A DNA stretch of 64,000 nucleotides from JBBQVZ01 sp963695975 (GTDB taxonomy: Bacteria > Actinomycetota > UBA4738 > HRBIN12): positions 186,001-250,000 of the forward strand of contig CAVOIB010000010.1 of the NCBI GenBank assembly GCA_963695975.1. The letters are read 5' to 3'. Below the pieces are notes generated by a model. It saw only the letters and a list, made by a program, of their open reading frames with translations, was not told where the DNA came from and searched no databases. A program made the position numbers and the translations under genes. The first letter of the stretch is position 1. Every line of letters begins with the position of its first letter. This document shows positions 1 through 9,012 of this stretch, in pieces.

Positions 1-2701
1 TCGCATCCGGCTGACCGGCACCCAGCCGGTCGAACGCCCCGGCGTGCGCCAGCGCCTCCGTCACCGGCCGCGAGACCTGTGTTCGCCGGAGGAAATCTCC
101 CACGTCACGGAACGGACGATCGGCCCGGGCCTGCAGGATCGACCGGATCTCGGCGTCGTTGATGCCGTGGACGTCTTGCAGCGCGAGCCGGATGCCGAAC
201 GTGCCGTCGTCGGTCTCCTCGGCCACGTACTCGGGTTCGCTTCGGTTCACGTCCAAGGGGAGGATGGGGATACCGTGCTGGCGGGCGTCCTCCAGGAGCA
301 GCCGGCGCGGGTACATCCCCGGGTCGTGCGTGAGGATCCCGGCCAGGAACTGCGCGGGGTAATGCGTCTTCAGCCATGCCGACTGGTACGTCGGGACCGC
401 GAACGCCGCCGCGTGCGCCTTGCAGAACCCGAAGCTCGCGAACTCCGCCACGGCGCTCCACGTCTTCTCCGCGGCGGTCCGGTCCACGCCGCGAGCGATC
501 GCTCGCCGGAGGAATCCGGCGCGGAACCCGGGCAGCAGGTCCTCGCGGTCGAGGTTCCGGCGGATGTGGTCGGCGTAGGTCAGGTCGTAGCCGGCGAGCG
601 CCGCGAGCGTCCGGATCACCTGTTCGTGGTAGACGATCACGCCGAACGTCTCCTTGAGCGCCGGCCGCAGATCCGGATGGATGTAGACCGGCCTCTCCAT
701 CCCCATCCGACGTCGTAGGTAGGGCTGGATCATGTCGGACTTCACCGGACCGGGACGGAAGAGCGAGATGTCGACGATCAGATCCGCCCACCGGGTGGGC
801 TGGAGCTTCTGCAGCAGCTCGCGCTGGCCGGGCGATTCGATCTGGAAACAGCCGAGCGTGTCGGAGGCGCGGATCCGCTCGAACGTGGGCTCGTCGTCGA
901 GCGGGATCCGGTCCAGGTCGACCTTCTCCCCCGTCGTGCGCGCGATCTCGTCCAGTGCATGACGCATCGACGAAAGCATGCGGATGCCCAGCACGTCGAG
1001 CTTCAGATAGCCGAGCAGCTCGACGTCGTCCTTGTCGGCCTGGATCATCCGATGGCCGTTCGCGCTCCGCTCGAGCGGAACGCGTTCCACTAGCTCGTGG
1101 TTCGATAACACGATCCCGCACGGATGCAGCGCGATGTGGCGCGGGAAGCCGTCCAGCCGTTCGGCCACGCGGAACAGCAGCTCGAGCTGCGGCATCGGCA
1201 GGTTGATACCGTAGAGCTCCGGCAGGCGCTCGACCGCCTCGCGCAGGTGACGCGCCGAGATATGCGGGAACGCTTTCGCCACGACCCCCAGCTCGGCGTC
1301 GGGCAGGCCGAGCGCCTTGCCCACCTCGCGGACGGCCGAGCGCGCCCGGTACGTGTCGATCATGGCGACGCAGGCCGCGCGGTCGTCGCCGTGACGCGAC
1401 AACACCATGTCGTAGACGTCCTCACGCCGCGCCGACTCCACATCGATGTCGATGTCGGGCGGCTCGTCGCGCATCGGGTTCATGAACCGCTCGAACGCCA
1501 GGTCGTGTCGGACCGCGTCGACGTCGGAGATGCCGGTCAGGTAGCAGACGAGCGAGCCCGCCGCCGAGCCGCGGCACGCGCAGCGGATCCCCATCGCCTT
1601 GATGTCCGCGACGATGTCGGCGACGGTCAGGAAGTACGCGGCGAACCCCTGCCGGTGGATCATCGCGAGCTCGTGGTCCAGCCGGTCCGTGACCTCGGTG
1701 GTGGCCTCCATCCCGCGGTCCTCGATCCCGCGCCAGCAGCGCTCGGCGAGGACCGACGTGGCGGAGCGGCTCGTCGGCACCGGGAAGTCCGGGAAGTGCA
1801 CGCGCTTCAACCCGAGGTCGAACGTGCAGCGGTCGGCGATCTCAAGCGTCGCGTCGCAGAGGTCCGGCCGCTCGGCGAACAGTGCGCGCATCTCGGGCGC
1901 CGGCTTCAGCCACCCCTCGGCGTTCTGGCGGCTGACGTGGTTCGACGCGATCGGGACGATCGCCCGCATGCACTCGAGCGCGTCGGCCAGGAACGCGTCC
2001 TCGGACACCAGGTAGCGGACGGGATTCGTCGCGACGGCGCGCACGTCGAGCGCCTGCGAGAACCGAAGCATCGCGCGGATCTCGTCGTGGGAGCCGGGCT
2101 CCATGCGGTGCTCGACGGCGGCGAAGCAGCGAGCGGCGCCGAACGCCTCGCGGAACGGGCCACCTGCCTGACGGGCGGCGTCCGTTGCGCCGGCGACGGC
2201 CAGGCGACCGGGCGCCGAGCGCGGACCTAGGAGCGCGATCAGCCCGGCGGCGTGCGCGCAGATCTGGGTCGCAGTGAGCGACGGGCTGCTGCGCTCGCCG
2301 AGCATGTGGGCGTCGGTGATCAGGCGGCAGAGGTTCGCATAGCCGGTGTCGTTCTGGGCGAGGAGCACCACGTGACCGGGTGGCTCCGGGGCTCGCCGCG
2401 CCGGTCGCCTTCCCGAAGCCAAGCCCGACCGTCGCGGCGGGCCCTCCGCCGTACCGTCCTCAGGCGTTGCTCCCGGACCTCTGATGGTTAGCGAGGCGCC
2501 GAGGAGCGGCTGCACACCCTCGTGCTCGCAGGCCTTCACGAAGCGCGCGGCGCCGTAGAGGCCGTCGCGGTCGGTGATCACGACGGCGGGCATGTGGAGC
2601 TCCGCGGCGCGGCTCACGAGCTGCTCGGGGGTGAAGGCGCCCTCCTTCAGGGAGAAGCATGACCGGACGTCCAGGTGCGCGAAGGAGGAGGTTGTGACCA
2701 C
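1..2701 (-). CDS. DNA polymerase III alpha subunit, DnaE2/ImuC-like (C-terminus cut by window edge)
   Basis: About 900 codons are visible; the gene runs off the left edge inside the C-terminal helix-hairpin-helix region. The GTG start at 2701 is fixed by an in-frame TAG two codons upstream. The polymerase aspartates are present in PDIDID (about residue 410) and KLDVLGIR (about residue 567). The N-terminal PHP domain is degenerate: the usual HxHS motif reads HLDVRS and TDH reads TDR, so metal-dependent exonuclease activity is unlikely. The gene starts 10 bases after a DUF6504 gene, a partner typical of actinobacterial DnaE2 mutagenic polymerases, and both sit behind a LexA-type box. This supports an SOS-induced error-prone polymerase (DnaE2/ImuC) rather than the replicative DnaE1. 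No ImuA or ImuB is visible. Membership of the family is secure; the DnaE2 subgroup is inferred. Confidence 0.88.
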   Translation of the reverse strand, partial: MVTTSSFAHLDVRSCFSLKEGAFTPEQLVSRAAELHMPAVVITDRDGLYGAARFVKACEHEGVQPLLGASLTIRGPGATPEDGTAEGPPRRSGLASGRRPARRAPEPPGHVVLLAQNDTGYANLCRLITDAHMLGERSSPSLTATQICAHAAGLIALLGPRSAPGRLAVAGATDAARQAGGPFREAFGAARCFAAVEHRMEPGSHDEIRAMLRFSQALDVRAVATNPVRYLVSEDAFLADALECMRAIVPIASNHVSRQNAEGWLKPAPEMRALFAERPDLCDATLEIADRCTFDLGLKRVHFPDFPVPTSRSATSVLAERCWRGIEDRGMEATTEVTDRLDHELAMIHRQGFAAYFLTVADIVADIKAMGIRCACRGSAAGSLVCYLTGISDVDAVRHDLAFERFMNPMRDEPPDIDIDVESARREDVYDMVLSRHGDDRAACVAMIDTYRARSAVREVGKALGLPDAELGVVAKAFPHISARHLREAVERLPELYGINLPMPQLELLFRVAERLDGFPRHIALHPCGIVLSNHELVERVPLERSANGHRMIQADKDDVELLGYLKLDVLGIRMLSSMRHALDEIARTTGEKVDLDRIPLDDEPTFERIRASDTLGCFQIESPGQRELLQKLQPTRWADLIVDISLFRPGPVKSDMIQPYLRRRMGMERPVYIHPDLRPALKETFGVIVYHEQVIRTLAALAGYDLTYADHIRRNLDREDLLPGFRAGFLRRAIARGVDRTAAEKTWSAVAEFASFGFCKAHAAAFAVPTYQSAWLKTHYPAQFLAGILTHDPGMYPRRLLLEDARQHGIPILPLDVNRSEPEYVAEETDDGTFGIRLALQDVHGINDAEIRSILQARADRPFRDVGDFLRRTQVSRPVTEALAHAGAFDRLGAGQPDA

Positions 2702-2711
2702 TGTCTACATC

Positions 2712-2957
2712 TCAGTCCCAGAGGCGTTCCATGTGCCAGGCGTTGCGCTTGAGGTCGTGGTAGAGGTCCCAGACCGCGCCGCCCCTGGCCTCGACGCGCC
2801 AGTACTCGCGGTCCCGGCCGTCGGCCCACCAGCGACCTTCGATCCGCCACCGGCCGATCACGTCGACCACCTGGTAGCGCCGGCCGCGCCAGACGAAGAC
2901 CGCAGGCATCCCCGCATCCCGTTCCACCTGGACGTCCTCGTCGTAACGCTTCGACAC
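2712..2957 (-). CDS. DUF6504 family small protein
   Basis: An 81-residue protein rich in W, R and D, with the WRGRRYQV core and WRIEGRWW segment characteristic of DUF6504. Members of this family are commonly encoded next to dnaE2 or imuB in actinobacteria; the molecular role is unknown. It starts at GTG 36 bases downstream of the SOS-type palindrome and ends 10 bases before the polymerase start, so the two form a two-gene operon. It probably has an accessory role in translesion synthesis, by context only. Confidence 0.75.
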   Translation of the reverse strand: MSKRYDEDVQVERDAGMPAVFVWRGRRYQVVDVIGRWRIEGRWWADGRDREYWRVEARGGAVWDLYHDLKRNAWHMERLWD

Positions 2958-2992
2958 CCGCTCCGCCTGACTCCTCAGCCCTCCCCAGGGAA

Positions 2993-3008
2993 TCGAACGT
3001 ATGTTCGA
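2993..3008. promoter_or_regulatory. LexA/SOS box
   Basis: The sequence TCGAACGTATGTTCGA matches the Gram-positive and mycobacterial LexA operator pattern CGAAC-N4-GTTCG with fully complementary six-base arms. It lies 36 bases upstream of the DUF6504-polymerase operon and about 75 bases upstream of the divergent DUF402 gene, so it could control either. The DnaE2-like context makes the minus-strand operon the likely target. Confidence 0.8.
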
Positions 3009-3082
3009 GGGGGGGATGAATCTACTCCCGAGCTCCGACAGCCGTCAAGACGAGGTTCGGACGCTCGGGGTACGGTCGCGCC

Positions 3083-3682
3083 GTGTGGGAGCCGGGCGAG
3101 CCGATCGTGATCCGGGAGACCTGGGGCGGTCAGGTCTTCGAGGCCCGACCGGCGTCCGTCGTCTGGGATCTGCCCCGCCAGACGACGCTGTACGTGGCGC
3201 CGCTCGTCCGCTGCGGTGTGGCGATAGACGAAGCGAACGTGGAGCTGCGCTTCCCCGACCGGCCCTGGCACCTGCACGTCCGCGAGCGAGGCGACTTCGG
3301 GGTGCTGTCGTTCGCGTGGCCTGATACGCCGTACTCGGTGTTGCTGCTCTACGAGCCCGACGGATCGCCGCGCGGCTGGTACGTGAACCTCCAGACGCCG
3401 CTCGCTCGAACGTCGATCGGGTTCGACACGGTCGATCACCTGCTCGATGTCCTGATCCCGATGGACCGGTCGTCCTGGACGTGGAAGGACGAGGACGAGC
3501 TCGCCGAGGCGATCGCGCTCGGCCTGTTCACCGAGGACGACACCGTGGCGCTCCGCTACTGGGGCGAGCGCGCGGTCGAACACGTCCTGCTGCGGCTGCC
3601 GCCGTTCGACGAACCCTGGGAGGACTGGCGCCCCGATCCCTCGTGGGCTCCCGAGCTCCCGCCCGGGTGGGACGTCGTCTGA
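3083..3682 (+). CDS. DUF402 family protein
   Basis: A 199-residue soluble protein starting at GTG. The GWYVNLQTP segment followed by an acidic DxxLDVLI stretch and a C-terminal WKDEDEL region is the usual DUF402 signature (FomD/Ntdp-like fold). Family members include nucleoside phosphatases; the substrate here is unknown. The gene is divergent from the SOS-controlled operon and 43 bases upstream of a membrane-protein gene. Confidence 0.7.
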   Translation: MWEPGEPIVIRETWGGQVFEARPASVVWDLPRQTTLYVAPLVRCGVAIDEANVELRFPDRPWHLHVRERGDFGVLSFAWPDTPYSVLLLYEPDGSPRGWYVNLQTPLARTSIGFDTVDHLLDVLIPMDRSSWTWKDEDELAEAIALGLFTEDDTVALRYWGERAVEHVLLRLPPFDEPWEDWRPDPSWAPELPPGWDVV

Positions 3683-3725
3683 GCGACTAGGCTGCGAACT
3701 TCACCCGATCTCGAAGGAGTCGAGT

Positions 3726-4559
3726 ATGAGCGACGTACCCGGCGGTCCCACGCCGCCACCCCCGCCGCCACCACCGCCGATGATGGGGGGGCCGCAGGGA
3801 GGCATCCCTCCGAAGACGCTCGGCGATATCCTCACGGCGGCCTTCAACATCTACAAGGCGAACGCTTCGAAGCTCCTGGTGATCGTGGCGATCGTCGTAG
3901 TGCCGCTCACGTTCATCAGCTCTCTCCTGACAGATGTCGCGCTCGCTCCGGGAACGACACGGGGTGTCGTTGACTCGCGAGACATCGTCATGGCCGTGTT
4001 CGTCGGCTCGATCGGCGCCGCGATCTCGGTCATCATCTGGGCCCTCCTCCAGGCCGCCATCCTTCGCGCGGCGGCGCAGGCGACGATCGGCGACCCCGTC
4101 GACACGGAAGCGAGCTACCGGTACGGGTTCAAGCGACTCGGGAGCGTGATCCTCGTTTCGTTGCTCGTGGGTCTGGCCGTCTTGGGTGGGCTCATCTTGC
4201 TCATCATCCCCGGCCTCATCTTCGCCGTGATGTTGAGCGTCGCGGTTCCTGCGCTCGTGGTCGAGAACCGTCGCGGCACCGAGGCGATGGGCCGCTCGTG
4301 GAACCTCGTGAAGGGACACTTCTGGCACGCGGTCGGCGTGATCCTCGTCGCCGGGATCATCACGGGGGTGATCGGCGGCATCATCGGAGCCATCGGTGGG
4401 ACCGCCTGGTTCACGCGCTGGATCTTCACCGCGATCGCCACCGTCATCACGGCGCCCTACTCGTCCCTCGTTCTGGTGCTCCTGTACCTCGATCTGCGGG
4501 CGCGGAGCGAGGCGCTGTCGGCAGGCACCCTGCGCTCCGAACTGGCCTCGAGCGCGTGA
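3726..4559 (+). CDS. Multi-pass membrane protein with proline-rich N-terminus
   Basis: A 277-residue protein. A Gly/Pro-rich cytoplasmic leader with a run of ten prolines (about residues 10-19) is followed by about six hydrophobic segments. The layout resembles the glycerophosphodiester-phosphodiesterase membrane domain family of actinobacterial integral membrane proteins, but no enzymatic domain is attached. A good ribosome site (GAAGGAG) lies 7 bases before the ATG. The stop overlaps the next start (GTGA), so it is co-translated with the cysteine-desulfurase-like gene. Function unknown. Confidence 0.7.
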   Translation: MSDVPGGPTPPPPPPPPPMMGGPQGGIPPKTLGDILTAAFNIYKANASKLLVIVAIVVVPLTFISSLLTDVALAPGTTRGVVDSRDIVMAVFVGSIGAAISVIIWALLQAAILRAAAQATIGDPVDTEASYRYGFKRLGSVILVSLLVGLAVLGGLILLIIPGLIFAVMLSVAVPALVVENRRGTEAMGRSWNLVKGHFWHAVGVILVAGIITGVIGGIIGAIGGTAWFTRWIFTAIATVITAPYSSLVLVLLYLDLRARSEALSAGTLRSELASSA

Positions 4560-5821
4560 GTGCGCAACCCACAGAGATCGCGGATCTCAGCGTCGTTCGG
4601 ACGCGCTTCCCGGCGCTCTCACGCACCGACGTGGACGGCCTGCCCGTCGTCTACGCCGACGCGCCCGGTGGCTCGCAGGTTCCGCAGACGGTGATCGACG
4701 CGATCGCGGATCACCTGCGTAGCGGCATCTCGAACACGCACGGGGCGTTCGCCGCGAGCGAGGAGACGGACGCGCTCATCACCTCCGCTCGCGACGCCGC
4801 CGCCGACATGACCGGCGCCGATCCTGGTGAGATCGTGTTCGGCCCGAACGCCACCACGTTGCTGCTGCACCTGTCCCGATCGTTCGGGCGAACCATCGGT
4901 CCCGGTGACGAGGTCGTCGTCACGCGGCTCGACCACGACGCGAACGTGCGGCCGTGGGTGCTCGCCGCCGGCGATGCCGGCGCCACGGTGCGTTGGGTCG
5001 ACATCCGCGACGACGACGTCACGCTCGACCTGGACTCGTTCGATGCGGCACTCTCCGATCGAACGCGGCTGGTCGCGTTCACGCTTGCCTCGAACGCGGT
5101 CGGGACGATCCCGCCGGCTGTCGAGCTGATCCGGCGCGTGCACGAGGTCGGCGCGCTCGCCGCCGTCGACGGCGTCCACATGGCTCAGCACCGGTCGCTC
5201 GATCTCCATCGGCTCGACGCCGACGTCCTCGCGTGCTCGCCGTACAAGTTCTTCGGGCCCCACCTCGGCGTGCTCGCGGTTCGCCGCGAGCTGCTCGAGG
5301 AGTGGCCGCCCTACAAGCTCCGCCCCGCGCCGGACTCCGCGCCCGAGCGCTGGGAAACCGGCACGCAGAACCATGAAGGTCTCGCCGGGATGACGGCCGC
5401 CATCGACTACTTGGCCGACGTCGGACGCACGTTCGGCGACCCTCAGAGCGATGGGCGGCGCGCCGCGCTTGCAGCCGCATTCGACGCGATCGGACGTCAC
5501 GAACGAGCGCTCGCCCTGCGGTTCCTCGAGGGCATCGCGCGTTTACCCCAGATCAGGCTGTGGGGCGTGGGCGACCCGGCGCGCCTCGATGAGCGCACGC
5601 CGACGTTCGCGATCCGCGTGGGAGACCAGGACCCGCTGAAGACGGCGAGCGAGCTCGGGAGGCGCGGGATCTACGTATGGGACGGCCACTACTACGCGAT
5701 CACCGTGATGGAGCGGCTCGGGCTGCTCGACACGGGAGGTGCGGTGCGGGTCGGGTTCTGCCACTACCACTCGGCCGGAGACGTCGACAGGGTGCTACAA
5801 GCTCTCGACGACGTGTCGTAG
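4556..5821 (+). CDS. Cysteine desulfurase-like PLP enzyme (class V aminotransferase fold)
   Basis: 421 residues, starting at a GTG that overlaps the upstream stop. The architecture is that of the cysteine-desulfurase-like subfamily related to SufS: N-terminal FPAL segment, DHDANVRPW loop, VDGVHMAQH motif and SPYKFFGPH with the PLP-binding lysine. The last part, AITVMERLGL then GGAVRVGFCHYH, is typical. It is not next to isc or suf genes. It lies 70 bases upstream of sqdB, so sulfur mobilisation for sulfoquinovose synthesis is possible, but the two may be transcribed separately. Activity on cysteine is not proven. Confidence 0.85.
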   Translation: MSAQPTEIADLSVVRTRFPALSRTDVDGLPVVYADAPGGSQVPQTVIDAIADHLRSGISNTHGAFAASEETDALITSARDAAADMTGADPGEIVFGPNATTLLLHLSRSFGRTIGPGDEVVVTRLDHDANVRPWVLAAGDAGATVRWVDIRDDDVTLDLDSFDAALSDRTRLVAFTLASNAVGTIPPAVELIRRVHEVGALAAVDGVHMAQHRSLDLHRLDADVLACSPYKFFGPHLGVLAVRRELLEEWPPYKLRPAPDSAPERWETGTQNHEGLAGMTAAIDYLADVGRTFGDPQSDGRRAALAAAFDAIGRHERALALRFLEGIARLPQIRLWGVGDPARLDERTPTFAIRVGDQDPLKTASELGRRGIYVWDGHYYAITVMERLGLLDTGGAVRVGFCHYHSAGDVDRVLQALDDVS

Positions 5822-5891
5822 GGCCGAAGCTCGCCCAGGCGGCCACCGGTACAATCCCGGCGGATTCCCCATCTTCGAACGGAGCACGACC

Positions 5892-7067
5892 ATGCGCATC
5901 CTGATCCTCGGCGGTGACGGCTACCTCGGGTGGCCAACCGCGATGCGGTTCTCCAACCGTGGCCACGAGGTCCACGTCGTCGACGACTACCTCCGCCGCC
6001 GCGCCCATACCGAGGCAGGCACCGACTCGCTCACCCCGATCCTCGCGAGCCTTCCTGAACGCGTCGCCGCTTGGAAGGACGTGACCGGCAAGGAGATCGG
6101 TATCACCGAGGGCGACCTGTGTGACTGGGTGGTGACCGAGGCCGTGTTCAAGGAGTTCCGCCCGGACGCGGTCGTGCACTACGGCGAGATGCCGTCGGCG
6201 CCGTACTCCATGAAGGACCGCGAGCACGCGGTCTTCACCCAGACGAACAACGTGGTGAACACGCTGAACGTGCTCTTCGCGATCGAGGCGTTCGCCCCCG
6301 ATTGTCACCTGGTGAAACTCGGCACGATGGGCGAGTACGGGACGCCGAACATCGACATCGAAGAGGGCTACCTGGAGATCAACCACAACGGGCGGTCGGA
6401 CTATCTCCCCTTCCCGAAGCTCCCGGGCAGCTACTACCACCTGTCGAAGGTGCATGACTCGCACAACATCCACTTCGCATGTCGCGTGCGCGGGTTGCGG
6501 GCGACGGACCTCAACCAGGGCGTCGTCTACGGCATCGAGACCGAGGAGACGGCGCTCGACGACCGGCTCCTCACGCGGTTCGACTACGACGACGTCTTCG
6601 GGACCGCGCTGAACCGCTTCTGCGTGCAGGCGGTGATCGGCCACCCCCTCACCGTCTACGGGAAGGGCGGGCAAACCCGCGGGTACCTGAACATCGTCGA
6701 CACGCTGCGCTGCGTCGAGCTCGCCGTGCTCCATCCCGCGGAACCGGGTGAGTTCCGTGTCTTCAATCAGTTCACCGAGCAGTTCTCCGTGCTCCAGCTC
6801 GCCGAGCACGTGCAGAAGGCCGGCGCGGATGTGGGACTGGATGTCATCGTGCAGTCGATCGACAATCCTCGCGTCGAGCTCGAGGAGCACTATTACCGGG
6901 CGGTGCACACGAAGCTCCTCGACCTCGGGCTCGAGCCGCACCTGCTCTCGGACGCATTGGTCGAGTCGATGTTCGCGGCGATCGAACGTCACCGGGGTCG
7001 CGTGAGCCTGGAGCACATCCTGCCGCGGGATCGGTGGCGCCCGGGCGTGGGCGCACCCAGCGCGTAA
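5892..7067 (+). CDS. sqdB: UDP-sulfoquinovose synthase (SqdB/SQD1)
   Basis: 391 residues, extended short-chain dehydrogenase fold. The enzyme makes UDP-6-sulfoquinovose from UDP-glucose and sulfite, the head-group donor for sulfolipid. Visible are the NAD-binding GGDGYLGW (7-14), the GTMGEYG motif with catalytic Thr145, and Tyr182/Lys186 in YYHLSK; these positions coincide with the numbering of the plant SQD1 enzyme. Long near-identical blocks (KLGTMGEYGTPNIDIEEGY, TDLNQGVVYG, VYGKGGQTRGY, RVFNQFTEQFSV) leave little doubt. The ATG start is chosen because the glycine-rich loop must be near the N-terminus. The 6-base gap to the glycosyltransferase indicates an operon. Confidence 0.95.
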   Translation: MRILILGGDGYLGWPTAMRFSNRGHEVHVVDDYLRRRAHTEAGTDSLTPILASLPERVAAWKDVTGKEIGITEGDLCDWVVTEAVFKEFRPDAVVHYGEMPSAPYSMKDREHAVFTQTNNVVNTLNVLFAIEAFAPDCHLVKLGTMGEYGTPNIDIEEGYLEINHNGRSDYLPFPKLPGSYYHLSKVHDSHNIHFACRVRGLRATDLNQGVVYGIETEETALDDRLLTRFDYDDVFGTALNRFCVQAVIGHPLTVYGKGGQTRGYLNIVDTLRCVELAVLHPAEPGEFRVFNQFTEQFSVLQLAEHVQKAGADVGLDVIVQSIDNPRVELEEHYYRAVHTKLLDLGLEPHLLSDALVESMFAAIERHRGRVSLEHILPRDRWRPGVGAPSA

Positions 7068-7073
7068 CCGCCC

Positions 7074-8120
7074 ATGCCGGCGCTCCGGATCCTCGGTGGC
7101 ATCCTGGCGCTCGCGTATCTCATCTTGGCGGTCCGCCGGTACCGTCGCCGACAGATCAGCCGCCTGAACCTGATCATCTCGTGCGTGCTCGCGATCGTCG
7201 TCGTGCTCCTGGCGCTCGCGCCTTCGCTCTTCAACCCGATCTTCACGCGGTTCAACTTCGGGCCCGGCAACGATCGCCGGCTGATCTTCGTCCTGATGGT
7301 GGCGGTCCTGGTCCTGTTCGGCCTCGTGCTCCGTGTACAGTCCATCTCCGACGTCAACGAGCGATCCATCCGGCTGCTCGTCGAGGCGTTGGGGCAGGAG
7401 CGGTTCGACTGGGAACGCGTCGCCGCGCTCCCCGAAGGGCCAAGGCTCGTGACGGTCTCGCCCGCGTTCAACGAAGCGGAGAACGTGGCTGCCGTGATCC
7501 GGGCGATGCCGCACGACGTCGAGGGCTACCGGGTCGTGCCCGTCGTGGTGAGCGACGGCTCAGAAGACGGGACGGCGGCGGTCGCGCGGGAGGCCGGCGC
7601 CTTCGTGGCCGAACTCCCTATCCGCCGCGGCGGCGGCCTCGCGCTGCGGGTCGGCTACGACGTGGCCCTACGGATGGGCGCCGACATCGTCGTGACGCTC
7701 GACGCGGACGGCCAGCATCTGCCGGAGGAACTCGACGTGATGATCGGCCCAATCGTCCGTGGCGAGGCGGACTACGTGAACGGCTCACGACTGCTGGGCG
7801 AGTTCGAGAAGGAGAGCACGATCCGCCATCTGGGCGTGCACTTCTTCTCACGCGTCGTGACGATCCTCACCGGTACCCGCGTCACGGACATCTCGAGCGG
7901 CTACCGCGCCGCGCGTGCCGACCTGCTCCGCGACCTGGTGCTCGAGCAGGATCAGTTCTGGACGAGCGAGATCCTGATCGAAGCGCTCCGTCACCGCGCC
8001 AAGATCGCTGAGGTTCCGGTCACGATCCTCGCCCGCAAGGGCGGCAAGTCCAAGAAGCCGAAGTCCCTGAAGTACGGCTGGAACTTCTCTAAGGTCATCA
8101 TCCAGACCTGGCTTCGCTGA
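7074..8120 (+). CDS. DUF2304-GT2 fusion glycosyltransferase
   Basis: 348 residues. The first 100 or so contain two to three membrane helices and match DUF2304; the rest is a GT-A glycosyltransferase (family 2, dolichyl-phosphate-mannose-synthase-like) with SDGSEDGT, the LDADGQH metal-binding DxD and a DISSGYRA acceptor-side segment. It probably transfers a sugar to a lipid carrier at the membrane. It is 6 bases after sqdB, so it may use a product of that pathway, although known sulfoquinovosyltransferases (SqdX/SQD2) belong to GT4. The end overlaps psuG tail to tail by 23 bases. Confidence 0.85.
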   Translation: MPALRILGGILALAYLILAVRRYRRRQISRLNLIISCVLAIVVVLLALAPSLFNPIFTRFNFGPGNDRRLIFVLMVAVLVLFGLVLRVQSISDVNERSIRLLVEALGQERFDWERVAALPEGPRLVTVSPAFNEAENVAAVIRAMPHDVEGYRVVPVVVSDGSEDGTAAVAREAGAFVAELPIRRGGGLALRVGYDVALRMGADIVVTLDADGQHLPEELDVMIGPIVRGEADYVNGSRLLGEFEKESTIRHLGVHFFSRVVTILTGTRVTDISSGYRAARADLLRDLVLEQDQFWTSEILIEALRHRAKIAEVPVTILARKGGKSKKPKSLKYGWNFSKVIIQTWLR

Positions 8121-9012
8121 GCGAGGCCGCCACCAGGCCTGCGACCCGGGCGTTGTCCTCGAGGAGCGCGAGGTTCGCCTGGAGGCTCCGGCCGCCGGTC
8201 AGCTCGGCGACCGCGGCGAGCAGGAACGGCGTGCGAGCCTTGCCATGCACACCCTCTCGCTCGGCCCTCCTCTCCGCCTCACGCACGGCTCCCGCGATCT
8301 CTTCGGTATCCATGGCGTACTCGCCGGGGACCGGGTTGCACAGGAGCACGGTCGATGCGATGTCGAGCTCCTCCCGTGCGCGCGCGATCTCCGCGGCCTC
8401 GGCCGGGGTGTTCACACGGTGCTCCAGCTCCACCGGCGCCTCGCGCGCCAGGAAGAACGGCAGACGATCCACGCCGTAGCCGACGAGCGCCACACCGAGC
8501 TCCTCAAGCTTCTCCGCGGTGGCGGCCGGATCGATGATCGACTTCGGACCCGAGCACACGAGCAGCCCCGGCGTCCGGGCGAGCTCGAGCAGGTCGGCGC
8601 TCACGTCCGCGTCGTCGCCCGGGTGGACGCCACCGATGCCGCCCGTCGCCGCGACCGCGATCCCGGCCTTCGCCGCGGCCCAGACGGTCGCGCTCACCGT
8701 GGTCGCGCCGAGACCGCGGTTGGCGACCGAGGCCGGATAGTCGCGACGGGCGACCTTGACGGCCACGCCCGGCTCGGCGAAGCGCCGGAGTTCGTGTTCG
8801 GAGAGCCCGACCACGAGCATCCCATCAACGACACCGACCCACGCAGGGACCGCGCCCGCGCCCCGGATCGCGCCGCTCATCCGCTCCGCGCACTCCGCAT
8901 TCTGCGGTGGGGGGAGCCCCTGACCGATCACGCTCGTCTCGAGCGCGACGACGCCGATGCCGTCGCGGAGCGCGGCCCGTACCTCCGGCGCCACGGCGAA
9001 GACGTCCGTCAA
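8098..9012 (-). CDS. psuG: Pseudouridine-5'-phosphate glycosidase
   Basis: 304 residues, the usual length. It cleaves pseudouridine 5'-phosphate to uracil and ribose 5-phosphate. Recognisable blocks are ALETSVIGQGLPPPQN, TTVSATVWAA, ATGGIGGVHPG, CSGPKSIID and VNTPAEAAEIARA. The TTG start overlaps the stop of the upstream PfkB kinase (TTGA), giving the canonical kinase-glycosidase pair for pseudouridine salvage. It is the last gene of the TPP-riboswitch operon. Confidence 0.93.
   Translation of the reverse strand: MTDVFAVAPEVRAALRDGIGVVALETSVIGQGLPPPQNAECAERMSGAIRGAGAVPAWVGVVDGMLVVGLSEHELRRFAEPGVAVKVARRDYPASVANRGLGATTVSATVWAAAKAGIAVAATGGIGGVHPGDDADVSADLLELARTPGLLVCSGPKSIIDPAATAEKLEELGVALVGYGVDRLPFFLAREAPVELEHRVNTPAEAAEIARAREELDIASTVLLCNPVPGEYAMDTEEIAGAVREAERRAEREGVHGKARTPFLLAAVAELTGGRSLQANLALLEDNARVAGLVAASLSEARSG

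Noticed and set aside
1124..2230. Plus-strand open frame of 368 codons
   Set aside because: Antisense to the DnaE-type polymerase, which shows conserved catalytic motifs on the minus strand.
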